Below, piece by piece: positions 1 to 7,973 of a stretch of DNA of 64,000 nt. The stretch lies in NCBI GenBank assembly GCA_963676635.1, contig OY781105.1:496001-560000 (forward strand), given 5' to 3'. The translations under genes were made by a program, and so were the position numbers. Within the stretch, counting starts at the first letter, position 1. The number at the start of each line of letters is the position of its first letter. The DNA comes from GCA-002708315 sp963676635 (lineage in GTDB: Bacteria; Bacteroidota; Bacteroidia; Bacteroidales; F082). The notes under the pieces were generated by a model, which was given only the letters and a program-made list of their open reading frames with translations, was not told where the DNA came from and ran no database searches.

Positions 1-648
1 ACGTTTGCTTCTGAAGGATTTGAGTTCAATTCCTTTGTAATCGGGCTGTTTTGAGGAATTAATGTCTATTCCTAAAGCGGTTTCTAAAGCTCGACCAACA
101 GAAGTGTCTGCATCTACCACTGAAGGAATTGCTCCACCATTTGCAATTTTCCTAAGTTTGAAAAGTAATTCATTTGCAATTACATTTTCTTTTCTATTTA
201 TTTCTTCAATTAATTCTTTTAACGGGTTGGTAATCGCAGAACTTATTAAGTCTTCAATTGGTAGTTGTGTTAGATTGAAAGCATGAATTTGATTTTCAAA
301 ACAAATCAACGTGACAACATCATTGGGATTGGCATATTTTGTCAATCCTGACATCCAGATTCTTGGGTCTCCTTTTTTTGTTTTTGGGCGATATAGAGAA
401 ACATTTGATTTTGATACTTTGAAATAGCCATATAAAAATCCTTCAATTATGACTTTATAGTCAGGACCTTGTAATTGAATTCCATAATCATGAAAATTAT
501 TCTCCTTTAAATAATTCCTAACAGGACCTGTTGCATCCATTATTGATTTCTTTAGCCCTGTTTCAGTTGGTTCAATTAATGCTAATGAAACGGAATTCTT
601 GGTAAGTAACTTTAGTCTTCTTTCCTCTAAATTTGATAATGCTCTCAT
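1..648 (-). CDS. MvaI/BcnI-family type II restriction endonuclease, partial
   Basis: The reading frame runs from an ATG at 648 to the window edge without a stop (216 codons, C-terminus missing). Near the edge it reads PDYKGIELKS, which fits the D-x4-E-x-K active site of MvaI/BcnI-type endonucleases; by position these are Asp203, Glu208 and Lys210. The preceding GRALETALGI and GGAIPSVVDAD stretches also fit this family, which cuts CCWGG or CCSGG-type sites as a monomer. About 150 residues precede the nuclease core, more than in MvaI itself, so an additional N-terminal domain is present. The ATG overlaps the methyltransferase stop codon (ATGA), so the two genes are translationally coupled and form one R-M operon. 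Family call is strong; specificity cannot be read from the sequence. Confidence 0.85.
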   Translation of the reverse strand, partial: MRALSNLEERRLKLLTKNSVSLALIEPTETGLKKSIMDATGPVRNYLKENNFHDYGIQLQGPDYKVIIEGFLYGYFKVSKSNVSLYRPKTKKGDPRIWMSGLTKYANPNDVVTLICFENQIHAFNLTQLPIEDLISSAITNPLKELIEEINRKENVIANELLFKLRKIANGGAIPSVVDADTSVGRALETALGIDINSSKQPDYKGIELKSFRSKR

Positions 649-2858
649 CGAATATTTTTTAAAATTTCGGTTGCAACAGCTCTTGCTAATAATGGTGGAA
701 CAGCATTACCAACTAAAGTAAACTGAGGAACTTCTGACTTTCTATTATTTCCCCCTGTTGAACGTTTGCCTTGAAAAACAAATGAGTCATCAAATGACTG
801 CAAACGTGCCATTTCTCTAACTGTCAAAGCTCTTGGTGAATTATAATGAATATAATCGTCAGGAATTGTCATTACAGTAGGACTTTGTTCTTCTGGTTTC
901 AATACATTGTAATTTCGTTTATTTGAAGCTAACCCACATTGATTTAGTTTAACTTGTGCATTTTTATAATCACCTTCGTTTAGAATAATCTCTAAACGCT
1001 TAATTACATCACCACTTTGTTTACTAGTTTTATGATTGTTTAAGTCGTCATAATTCTTTTCTCCAGCATTTAGAGCATCAGTATTTCTTACATAAAAAGG
1101 TTTGCTTGCATATTGACGATATTGTTGAATCAACCTTCCTTCCTTACTCCATTCTGCAAATGTTTTACCTTTTCTATTTAATCTTCCATCAATAGATCTT
1201 TTCTGAACTAAGCTTTTCATTTTCTTAGCAGTGCCATTATATTGAGCCTTAATATTTACCGGTTCGTAATGATGAGACTCCTGATTATTACCAATAAAAT
1301 CTAAATCATAAAGAGCTTCAAAAACAGAAACTTTCTCATTTCCAGAAACTGTTGCAGGAATATCTGAAATAAACTTTTGATCTTTGCGACAGCCAATAAA
1401 TAATACGCGCTCCCGATTTTGAGGAACTCCATAGTTTGAAGCATTTGCAACAAATGGTTTTTCAATCCTGTAAAGACGGATGCTATCAACAATCTTTTCA
1501 AGTTTATCAATTTGTGACTTGTCACAATTTACTCTAATGAATTCGATTGTTTCATCAAAAGAGAATGTATAAATCCTTAACGAAATTAAAATGCTATTTA
1601 TATCGTTATAATATTCTTTAGCAATCTTTAAGTTTTTAAATGCAGTTTCAATTTTATTTATTATCTCCCCTGTTCCTAAATCACTAAGGAAATTTGTAAA
1701 AGAATCAACAAAGAAATCATTGTCAATATTACAATGATCTTTTTCCTTGATTATATCTCGTTTTAACTTTTCCCATTCTTTATTACGAATTAAAATATTA
1801 AAGCCATGACGAATTGTACTAATTCGAGAATCCGTTTTACTTGTTTTATAGTCAACGATTTTTGGAGTGAGTTTTCTAAATTTTGATTCTACAAACCGGA
1901 TAAATGTTTCCTTACCTTCTTCTTTTTGAGCTTCGTTTAATTTTTCTATTTCAATTCGTTTGATAAGACTATCGATAATAAAGTCGCTCTGCTTAAACTT
2001 CCCTTTAAGTGAACGAAGAAAAGAAATTAGCTTTGGAACTTCATTAACATCAATAATTGAGTTAATTTCTTTTAAAATAAGATCCTTTATTTTTCCTTGT
2101 TCTTTTGTTAGAATTCCTTTCACGTTTTCCATTACGAAGTATTTAGGCTGTAAAGCCTTAATTACTTCAAGGTAGTGTGAAAATAAATCATCTTTCTTAT
2201 CAAATTTCTTTCGTTTACCAGCTAAACTAAAACTTTGACATGGAGGCCCTCCACAAACTACATCAATCTTGTGGTCGCCAACTTTTTCTAGAAGGTTATC
2301 TAAAAAATCAGGTTCTGTAATATCTTGACATAGAAATTTAGCGTCTAAACCGAGTTGATGATTGTAACGAACAATATGAGTCAGTTCACAATTTTCATTT
2401 ATATCATTTGCAGCAATGAAATCAAAGAATTTATTGTTAACTTCTGCTTGCAAAAAACCTTCGCTAAAACCACCTGCACCAGCAAATAAATCAACAAATT
2501 TGAAAGATTTGCCATATAATGAGAGTTGCTCACGAATAATGTTTACATCGTTGTTTTCTTTATAATTAATTACATGGTCATTAAGTAAATCTTTTAATTC
2601 TTTTTCAGTATATGTTTTACGATAAGACTGGTTTAGTAATTCATCTGCACGATTCTTTAAGAAATTCAAGTAGAAATTATACTCTTTGTGTTCTTCATAT
2701 GAATCACTTACGGTTTGAGTGCTTTTGTCAAAATATTCTGGTTTTATCTTCTTTCTAGTAGATACCTTTACTTGCGAACCATTGCAATTAATTCGCATAT
2801 GAATTGGTGCAAACCCTTTCTTGTCTGCTTTGTCGAGATAGTAATTTATAGTTGCCAT
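645..2858 (-). CDS. C5-cytosine DNA methyltransferase with N-terminal Arm-type DNA-binding domain
   Basis: The 737-residue protein methylates cytosine at C5, protecting DNA from the coupled endonuclease. Visible motifs: I FVDLFAGAGG (121-130), IV GGPPCQS with catalytic Cys207, VI ENV (244-246), VIII NYGVPQNRERVLFIG (about 475-489), IX LTVREMARLQSF and X VGNAVPPLLARA. Residues 1-95 do not belong to any standard methyltransferase. They look like the Arm-type DNA-binding domain (Arm_DNA-bind_5) of Bacteroidota tyrosine recombinases, beginning MATINYYLDKADKKGFAPIH. About 215 residues separate motifs VI and VIII, far more than usual, so a large insertion is also present. The start at 2858 is directly preceded by two direct repeats. 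The methyltransferase call is very sure; the Arm-domain assignment is by eye but the resemblance is close. Confidence 0.93.
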   Translation of the reverse strand: MATINYYLDKADKKGFAPIHMRINCNGSQVKVSTRKKIKPEYFDKSTQTVSDSYEEHKEYNFYLNFLKNRADELLNQSYRKTYTEKELKDLLNDHVINYKENNDVNIIREQLSLYGKSFKFVDLFAGAGGFSEGFLQAEVNNKFFDFIAANDINENCELTHIVRYNHQLGLDAKFLCQDITEPDFLDNLLEKVGDHKIDVVCGGPPCQSFSLAGKRKKFDKKDDLFSHYLEVIKALQPKYFVMENVKGILTKEQGKIKDLILKEINSIIDVNEVPKLISFLRSLKGKFKQSDFIIDSLIKRIEIEKLNEAQKEEGKETFIRFVESKFRKLTPKIVDYKTSKTDSRISTIRHGFNILIRNKEWEKLKRDIIKEKDHCNIDNDFFVDSFTNFLSDLGTGEIINKIETAFKNLKIAKEYYNDINSILISLRIYTFSFDETIEFIRVNCDKSQIDKLEKIVDSIRLYRIEKPFVANASNYGVPQNRERVLFIGCRKDQKFISDIPATVSGNEKVSVFEALYDLDFIGNNQESHHYEPVNIKAQYNGTAKKMKSLVQKRSIDGRLNRKGKTFAEWSKEGRLIQQYRQYASKPFYVRNTDALNAGEKNYDDLNNHKTSKQSGDVIKRLEIILNEGDYKNAQVKLNQCGLASNKRNYNVLKPEEQSPTVMTIPDDYIHYNSPRALTVREMARLQSFDDSFVFQGKRSTGGNNRKSEVPQFTLVGNAVPPLLARAVATEILKNIR

Positions 2859-2863
2859 ATTTA

Positions 2864-2896
2864 ACGGACATTTTTACGTACACGGACAAATTTACG
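2864..2896 (-). promoter_or_regulatory. Two 18-bp-spaced direct repeats over the methyltransferase promoter
   Basis: On the minus strand, CGTAAATTTGTCCGT (2896-2882) and CGTAAAAATGTCCGT (2878-2864) are direct repeats with an 18-bp period, ending 5 bp before the ATG at 2858. The upstream copy contains TAAATTTG, a match to the Bacteroidota -7 box TAnnTTTG. A protein bound to the repeats would therefore cover both the promoter and the ribosome entry site. That this protein is the Arm domain of the methyltransferase is inference. Confidence 0.55.
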
Positions 2897-3050
2897 GATA
2901 ATTATCTCAATTTTCATAATAATAGAGAAAGAAAATTTATCAACAGTTAGTTGAATTTTGCAATAAACAACTTGCATTTACTATGAATCAAACAATTAGA
3001 ACATTTTGGTTTTTGTTTTTTACAAATCATGGAAGCATAATCTAAAATTG

Positions 3051-3082
3051 CCCCACTGAGCGTAGTTTGCAACTACGCTCGC
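3051..3082 (-). repeat. Dispersed hairpin repeat, family R1, copy a
   Basis: Contains the inverted repeat GAGCGTAGTT/AACTACGCTC followed by CAGTGGGG (minus strand). The 32 bp are identical to the plus-strand copy at 7355-7386. Two more diverged plus-strand copies lie near 9110-9170 and 10168-10218. Confidence 0.8.
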
Positions 3083-3302
3083 ATATCAAAAAAACGTAAA
3101 AGCCATGCGGCTTTGAGCAAAATAAGCGTAAGTGAATTTATCGACTCTCAGTAAATAAATCAAAAAACATCAGGGTATCTCCAGTCGCAAAGTCGCCCTT
3201 TTTTATCTAAACAGGATTTCAGGATTGACAGGATTCTTTGTCTGAAAGAGATAAGCGATAAGCGATGAGAGAAAACCGTCAACCAAATACAGGCATTCAC
3301 AA
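3083..3302. other. Gene-free stretch
   Basis: No credible coding sequence. It holds a CAGGATT-rich stretch (3210-3240) of a type that recurs around the GxxExxY genes (7400-7440, 7837-7920) and at 20520-20560. Confidence 0.6.
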
Positions 3303-3424
3303 TCACCTCTCCCACCAACCATTATCACAGGTGTAATTGATCATTTTCACTTGTGTAATTGATCATTTCCTTTTGTGATAACGATTGCTCCCACAAGTGA
3401 TAATTTTTGTATTACAAGTGCTTT
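3303..3424 (+). repeat. 22-bp-period tandem array A (TTGTG-type units)
   Basis: The element GTGTAA or GTGATA recurs at 3331, 3353, 3375 and 3397, exactly 22 bp apart, with a further GTG at 3418 (21 bp). Typical units contain CTTGTGTAATTGATCATTT. The period and core match the TTGTG-type units in the arrays at 32719-32784 (minus strand) and 58868-58929. No palindromic TGATGCGCATCA units are present here. No coding potential is possible through a 22-bp period. Confidence 0.75.
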
Positions 3425-4398
3425 CGGCGACTAGTTAATTACCAACCTGATTTGTTGCTCACCATGCAACAAAATTACAATTTCAGACTGAGTATAATTA
3501 TTCAGACTACACCTCTCTCATCAGCACATCAGTCGTCTGATGCGTTATTAAAAGAATAACGAATTTAATAAAAGTAAGACTGTATTTCTATTTACAAATG
3601 TCTGGTTTCGAATTTTGAAATATCACAAACAATATTTATAGATTACTGTGAGTTTCTTCGCATTATAAGATAGTATATCACTACAATACAAATACTTACG
3701 GAGGCTTTAATTTCATGTATTCCAGAAATTCATCCGGATTTGTGACATTAATCTTATTTATATGACGTAGAACAATAGAAGCTGAATATAATCTCTGCAA
3801 CAGGAAACACTTATAAGCTATCCCCGGAAGGCATAACACAACATATGCCACAAAAATGTGCTTATGTAACCTGTTTATGATCCGGTCTGCCAATGCAAAC
3901 CATCTGTATTCATTCATTTGTAATAATTATAGTCAATACTTTATCTTCCGAAATAATCGGACTACCTTTAGCATAAGTACTAAAAAGTAGCATACCAAAG
4001 AGTTATGCTGCTATCAGAATCAGTCTTCTGCTACTAAAAAGCTTGTCCGGACTTAACAAAAACTTAGTGAGTTTATGGTTAATCTTCCTGGATTTTAAGC
4101 TGTAAATATACGAAAAAAGTTCCAAAGTAATGGTACTGTTTTTACGATTACTTTTTATAATGATGATATTTTTGAGTAAAACAATTTCTCAATAAACAAG
4201 CTTATCGACTAAAAATACAAGCTCATCGGACAAGTCGTGAGTGCTCATGAATTGGGTTACGGATGAGCATAAAACGACTAACCAAAGCGCTTCCAATGAT
4301 TGCTCCATGAGCTTGTAATTAGGGACAAGGGGTAAGAAATGAATAATGAAAAATGAATAATCAAAAGTGACAAGGGGACAAGGGGAAAAGGGTACAAA
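3425..4398. other. Gene-free stretch
   Basis: Only short, low-quality reading frames occur. The segment around 4320-4400 is low-complexity (AAAATGAATAATG and GACAAGGGG runs) that reappears inverted near 6400-6680. Nothing recognisable otherwise. Confidence 0.6.
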
Positions 4399-4433
4399 GT
4401 GACAAGGTGAAAAATATGCGCAGCTCACCATTC
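4399..4433. repeat. 35-bp inverted repeat, left arm
   Basis: The reverse complement of this stretch recurs at 6379-6413 with two mismatches; the shared core is GGTGAGCTGCGC followed by ATTTTTCACCTTGTC. The two arms enclose about 2 kb of repeat-rich, nearly gene-free DNA. Confidence 0.7.
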
Positions 4434-4560
4434 GCCGGTAGGCGGACACAGTTCACTATTCACCAAAAGAATGAAAAATACCGGGTTTTCCTTAAACCCC
4501 AACTTTGAACTTTTAACATTAACTTTAACATAAATCATTATTTTAACAATAAAAAAATAG

Positions 4561-4950
4561 TTTAGTGTAGTTAGTGTAGGTCGCACTATGTTATTTATAT
4601 ATTTACTTTTTTCAAAAATACTTTTAGAAAAAAAACTACACTAACTACACTAAACTTTGTAATGATTTGTTTATCAGCGACAAATCCAGTGTAGTTTGGC
4701 CTTTTCAAACTACACTAAAACTACACTAACCTACACTACAATTTTTTGATAATTACACTGTTTACATCTGATATATAGCTCTTTAAGGTATTTACATCAA
4801 ATTTCCATTGATTTCATGCAACCATATGCGTTTAAAAACTCTTTCTGAACAAATTGCGTTATCGCAACATAATATGTGACAAATATCACTTTTTAGTCAT
4901 GTTTAGTGTAGCTTAGTGTAGCTTAGTGTAGTTTAGTGTAGTTTGAACTA
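4561..4950. repeat. Cluster of TTAGTGTAG / CTACACTAA motifs
   Basis: About a dozen copies of TTAGTGTAG or its complement. They include a perfect 19-bp inverted repeat (4561-4579 against 4636-4654), a hairpin AGTGTAGTTTG...CAAACTACACT (4688-4717), and four tandem copies at 10-bp spacing (4903-4941). The spacing of one helical turn in the last group suggests a protein-binding array rather than random low complexity. Confidence 0.75.
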
Positions 4951-5265
4951 CACTGGATTTTTAAGAGTAATTATGGCGTTTTTTGAGTGTGTTTATAATG
5001 GAATAAAGCCCGTTTGTATTTGATTATGTGCATACTGCAATTCAGTGGTTTCTTTTAATATTACTGATAACCCACTTTCCCGGTTGATTTTCGTGTTTTC
5101 GCATATTTATTTTCAATAATAAGTATTTCTTCTCTTTTATCGTCAGAAAGGAAGTCGCATTTCCAAATTATTTCCCAAAAATCTCCTTGTTTAGCGTATT
5201 ATTTGAGCAAAAAGGTATAACCCTACATTAATACTTGCTTTATCAGAATAATTTAGAATATGGTG

Positions 5266-5299
5266 GACAATAACAGACAATAGCAGACAATAACAGACA
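5266..5299 (+). repeat. 10-bp tandem repeat GACAATAACA
   Basis: GACAATAACA, GACAATAGCA, GACAATAACA and GACATT follow head to tail (3.4 copies). They lie about 70 bp upstream of the small reading frame at 5372. Confidence 0.75.
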
Positions 5300-5371
5300 T
5301 TGCCTTGATATTATGTATAATCAATCAAAAAATTACGTATCTTTACGTCATAATCTAAGCATTAACCTATT

Positions 5372-5680
5372 ATGACAAACGAACAATACTCAATTAATCG
5401 TACAGCATTTATTTTGTTAATCGCCGTATTCATTGCAGTATATTTAGTTGCTAAAACTTTAACAAACATCTTGAAATCTGCTGTAAGTTCCTTGTCTGAG
5501 AGTGAGCATTCATTGATTATGCCCCTGTCTCCCGCAGAAGATCCTGAGGGATTGGTCATTAATCCATTGAACATAAGAAAAAAGATTACAAGATGCTTAA
5601 GAAAAAGAATTGCCTGCTTTTTTTCTTTACCATGCTATCTGAGGGATTATGAGTCCTGTGGCCTGGACGAACACACTTAA
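5372..5680 (+). CDS. Possible small membrane protein, unknown
   Basis: A 102-codon frame opens with MTNEQYSINRTAF, followed by one clear transmembrane segment (about residues 11-36, AFILLIAVFIAVYLVAKTL). The remainder is basic and Cys-containing without a recognisable domain. It is the only frame with protein-like character in the 2.9-7.1 kb gap, and it follows an AT-rich stretch and the 10-bp tandem repeats. It could equally be a decayed gene or chance. No function can be proposed. Confidence 0.25.
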   Translation: MTNEQYSINRTAFILLIAVFIAVYLVAKTLTNILKSAVSSLSESEHSLIMPLSPAEDPEGLVINPLNIRKKITRCLRKRIACFFSLPCYLRDYESCGLDEHT

Positions 5681-5789
5681 CGCTCCTGGATGATTAAATC
5701 GTACTTTAAGTCTTGTTTTCTTGGATTTACATGAGTATGGAAGCTGTAGTAGCGGGAGAAGTTCGCAAATCCACAGGATTTAAAATTGT

Positions 5790-6290
5790 TCTTTGACGTA
5801 TTGAAAAAAAGTTTAGCTATGCCTGAAAGCAGAGATTATTTGACTATGCATAGCGTTGGACTCACAATAATATTTGTGCACAATTACAGCATCTTAGATG
5901 GTACCTTTGTCGTATTAAGTATACAACTTATCTATGCCTGAAAGCATAGATTTCATGTCTATAAATCGGCTTGAATTACAAACTTTATATTTTTTTGAAA
6001 TTTGCGACTGAAAAGCATTTCAAAATGTATCACTGACGCATCGAGTATCAATTTATCATGCCTGAAAGCATAGATAAATTTGCTGTAAATTGGATTGACT
6101 CACATCTTGTCTATTATTTAGGAGTTCGCGAATGCATAGCATTTGACTCACATCTTATTTATTATTTTAGGAGTTCGCGAATGCGTAGCATTTGACTCAC
6201 ATCTTGTTTACTATTAAGGGGGTCACGAATGCATAGCATCTTAGATTGCATCTTTGACGTATTAAGTACAGCATTTTTAGTTTAACACCT
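5790..6290. repeat. Hairpin-rich degenerate tandem array
   Basis: Two interleaved unit types. The first has stem TATGC / loop CTGAAA / stem GCATA at 5818, 5930 and 6055, about 115-125 bp apart; the 5930 copy is a perfect 8-bp stem, and the 6055 copy keeps pairing with altered bases. The second is three head-to-tail units of 46-49 bp starting at 6097, 6145 and 6194. Each of these carries AATGC-ATA-GCATT, the first two also with a flanking GAGT/ACTC pair. TTTGACGTATT recurs at 5792, 5906 (as TTTGTCGTATT) and 6253. The units are too diverged and too variable in spacing for CRISPR. Confidence 0.6.
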
Positions 6291-6378
6291 CTGACGAATA
6301 TAAATCAAGTCACCACCAACACAAACTCCATCCCTCTCCCCTGCCATGTTGTGTGGTGAGTGGTGAGTAGTGAATGGT

Positions 6379-6413
6379 GAATGGTGAGCTGCGCGTATTT
6401 TTCACCTTGTCCC
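6379..6413. repeat. 35-bp inverted repeat, right arm
   Basis: Reverse-complement partner of 4399-4433 with two mismatches. Low-complexity GTCCCTTTGTCCC and ATTTTTCATT runs follow to 6690, mirroring those left of the first arm. Confidence 0.7.
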
Positions 6414-6454
6414 TTTGTCACCTTGTCCCTCAGTCACCCTGTAACTCCTAGTTC

Positions 6455-6629
6455 CTAGCCTAAAGGCGTAGGGTTAGTAGAGTATGATGATATTTGGGGT
6501 TGTCCCCTAAGTACCTCATCCTACCCACCTTCTCTAAAGCTATGGTGGGTGCAAAAGGAATGAGTCAGGGGTAGTACATACTATAGGACACTATTTTTCA
6601 TTTTTCATTATTCATTTTTCATTATTCAT
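6455..6629 (+). repeat. Dispersed ~170-bp repeat D, copy 1
   Basis: Starts CTAGCCTAAAGGCGTAGGG and runs through ATGATGATATTTGG, CCTCATCCTACCCACCTTCT and GGTGGGTGCAAAAGGAATGAG into ATTTTTCATT runs. A same-orientation copy of about 85% identity lies at 20602-20762. The middle can fold as nested stems CTCAT/ATGAG and ACCCACC/GGTGGGT. No coding content. Confidence 0.75.
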
Positions 6630-7025
6630 TTACCACCTTGTCCCTTTGTCCCTTTGTCCCTTGTCCCTTGTCCCTTGTCCCTCCATTCACCATTCATATA
6701 AATATTTTTTCTATATTTGACACTTGTTAATTATTGAAACTAAAAAAAACTGGACTTGCTAAGATACTATCACACTTAAATTGGTTTGTTATTGAAGTAG
6801 TTTTTTGCTTTTTTTGGTTTTGATATAAGACTGTGTAGCAGGATGTTGTACGAGTTGCGTGTGACTGAGGGGGCGGAGCTGTGGATGGATTGAATGGTAA
6901 GAATAAGAGGTAGATGTCAGATAGTTAAATATTACTGACATAATTCATCAAAAACAACGGGAAATTTTACTTGTGTAAGCAGAAAAAATTTGGGACAAAT
7001 AATTAATCCATTAGAAGAATAGTAA
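6630..7025. other. Gene-free stretch
   Basis: Low-complexity TTGTCCC runs to about 6700, then AT-rich DNA without a recognisable gene or structure. Confidence 0.6.
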
Positions 7026-7099
7026 CAAATGGTGTTTATATTCACCCAAAATAATGGGAATATAAACACTACTTTTATACATACGTTGGGCACCATTTG
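7026..7099. repeat. Nested inverted repeat with ACGTTGGGC junction
   Basis: CAAATGGTG (7026-7034) pairs with CACCATTTG (7091-7099), and GTGTTTATATTC (7032-7043) pairs with GAATATAAACAC (7058-7069). ACGTTGGGC sits at 7083-7091. A similar junction, TACACATACGTTATGC followed by GAGGAAACA, is at 9286-9314. The layout recalls recombination sites of gene cassettes but does not fit the integron attC consensus fully. Confidence 0.45.
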
Positions 7100-7145
7100 A
7101 GGACACAAACTGCATCATAGAAAACTGAGATTAAGAATCGGAATT

Positions 7146-7337
7146 TTGACTGACAAATTTATGAGAACAAATAGAGATGAAACAGTAATTGGGATTAGTA
7201 AGACTAAATCTTTCCTAATGACTTTTATCGCATTCGGACTTTTTTCTTTTGCAGTATGGGCTTTGACAAAGATTTTAGGTATGCCATCTGGATGTAATTT
7301 GAAACTACACCCAAATACTGTAAATAATTCTGCATAA
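7146..7337 (+). CDS. Fragment of a small membrane protein ending in repeat R1
   Basis: A 63-codon frame with a transmembrane segment (SFLMTFIAFGLFSFAVWALT). From about residue 46 the frame is read through the left part of repeat R1 (7287 onwards), so the natural C-terminus is missing or was replaced. No homology is recognised. Probably a remnant or a very small cassette gene. Confidence 0.3.
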   Translation: MTDKFMRTNRDETVIGISKTKSFLMTFIAFGLFSFAVWALTKILGMPSGCNLKLHPNTVNNSA

Positions 7338-7386
7338 AATAACTGTTCTGATAGGCGAGCGTAGTTGCAAACTACGCTCAGTGGGG
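7287..7386 (+). repeat. Dispersed repeat R1, copy b (extended)
   Basis: CCATCTGGATGTAATTTGAAA, then CAAATACTG, TTCTGCATAA and the terminal hairpin 7355-7386, which is identical to copy a. The same order of blocks is found at 9030-9170. Confidence 0.75.
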
Positions 7387-7436
7387 GTTAATGAAAAAAT
7401 TGTCTGAATCAGGATTTACAGGATGAAAAAAAATAA

Positions 7437-7856
7437 TTGTTTTTGACCTTAGATGAACTGACATACAAAATAAATGGTTGTGCAATGAAAGTACATAATA
7501 CTCTGGGCAATGGATTTCAGGAAGTCATTTACCAGAGATGTTTGGCTATTGAATTGGAGCATGCAGGTATTTCTTTTGCCAGAGAACAAGAACATGCCAT
7601 TTACTATGAAGATATTGAAGTAGGCACAAGACGCGCTGATTTTGTGGTGGAAGATTTGGTAATTGTCGAACTAAATGCACTCAACAACTTAGAAGATGTG
7701 CACCTGGCGCAAGCTAAAAACTATGTTGTGGCCTACGATAAGCCTATTGGCTTGCTAATCAATTTTGGTGGCAAAAGTTTACAGTTTAAAAAAATATACA
7801 ACCCCAAATACACCAAACAAAGTAATCAGGAAATCCTTAAATCAGGAAAATCCTGA
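7437..7856 (+). CDS. GxxExxY family protein, copy 1, catalytic lysine lost
   Basis: GxxExxY proteins (PD-(D/E)xK nuclease-like fold; biological role unknown) are named for the motif seen here as GFQEVIY. This copy is about 96% identical to the copy at 7974. However, the ExK catalytic motif reads VELNAL instead of VELKAL, so the lysine is replaced by asparagine. The ATG used by copy 2 has become TTG (7443), with another TTG at 7437 and a stop just before it, so translation is probably weakened. Two further differences lie beside the motif (Asn-Asn for Ile-Asn, Ala for Glu). I read it as a duplicated gene in decay. The upstream R1 repeat and CAGGATT-rich flanks are shared with copy 2's surroundings. 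Confidence 0.75.
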   Translation: MFLTLDELTYKINGCAMKVHNTLGNGFQEVIYQRCLAIELEHAGISFAREQEHAIYYEDIEVGTRRADFVVEDLVIVELNALNNLEDVHLAQAKNYVVAYDKPIGLLINFGGKSLQFKKIYNPKYTKQSNQEILKSGKS

Positions 7857-7973
7857 TTCAGACAAAAAAGAATACAGGATGACAGGATGAACAGGATTTG
7901 AAAAAATAATAGTGTACAGGATAGTAAGATGTACAAGATTTTATATTAACAGGATGGAAAAAAATAATTGTTT

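Noticed and set aside
3696..3917. Minus-strand frame of 73 codons
   Set aside because: No domain, no ribosome site or neighbours, and composition like surrounding non-coding DNA.
4189..4449. Minus-strand frame of 86 codons
   Set aside because: It is read through GACAAGGGG and AAAATGAATAATG low-complexity repeats that also occur elsewhere in non-coding DNA.
5790..6290. CRISPR array
   Set aside because: Repeats differ from unit to unit, spacing varies, the units contain no unique spacers of constant length, and no cas gene is present.
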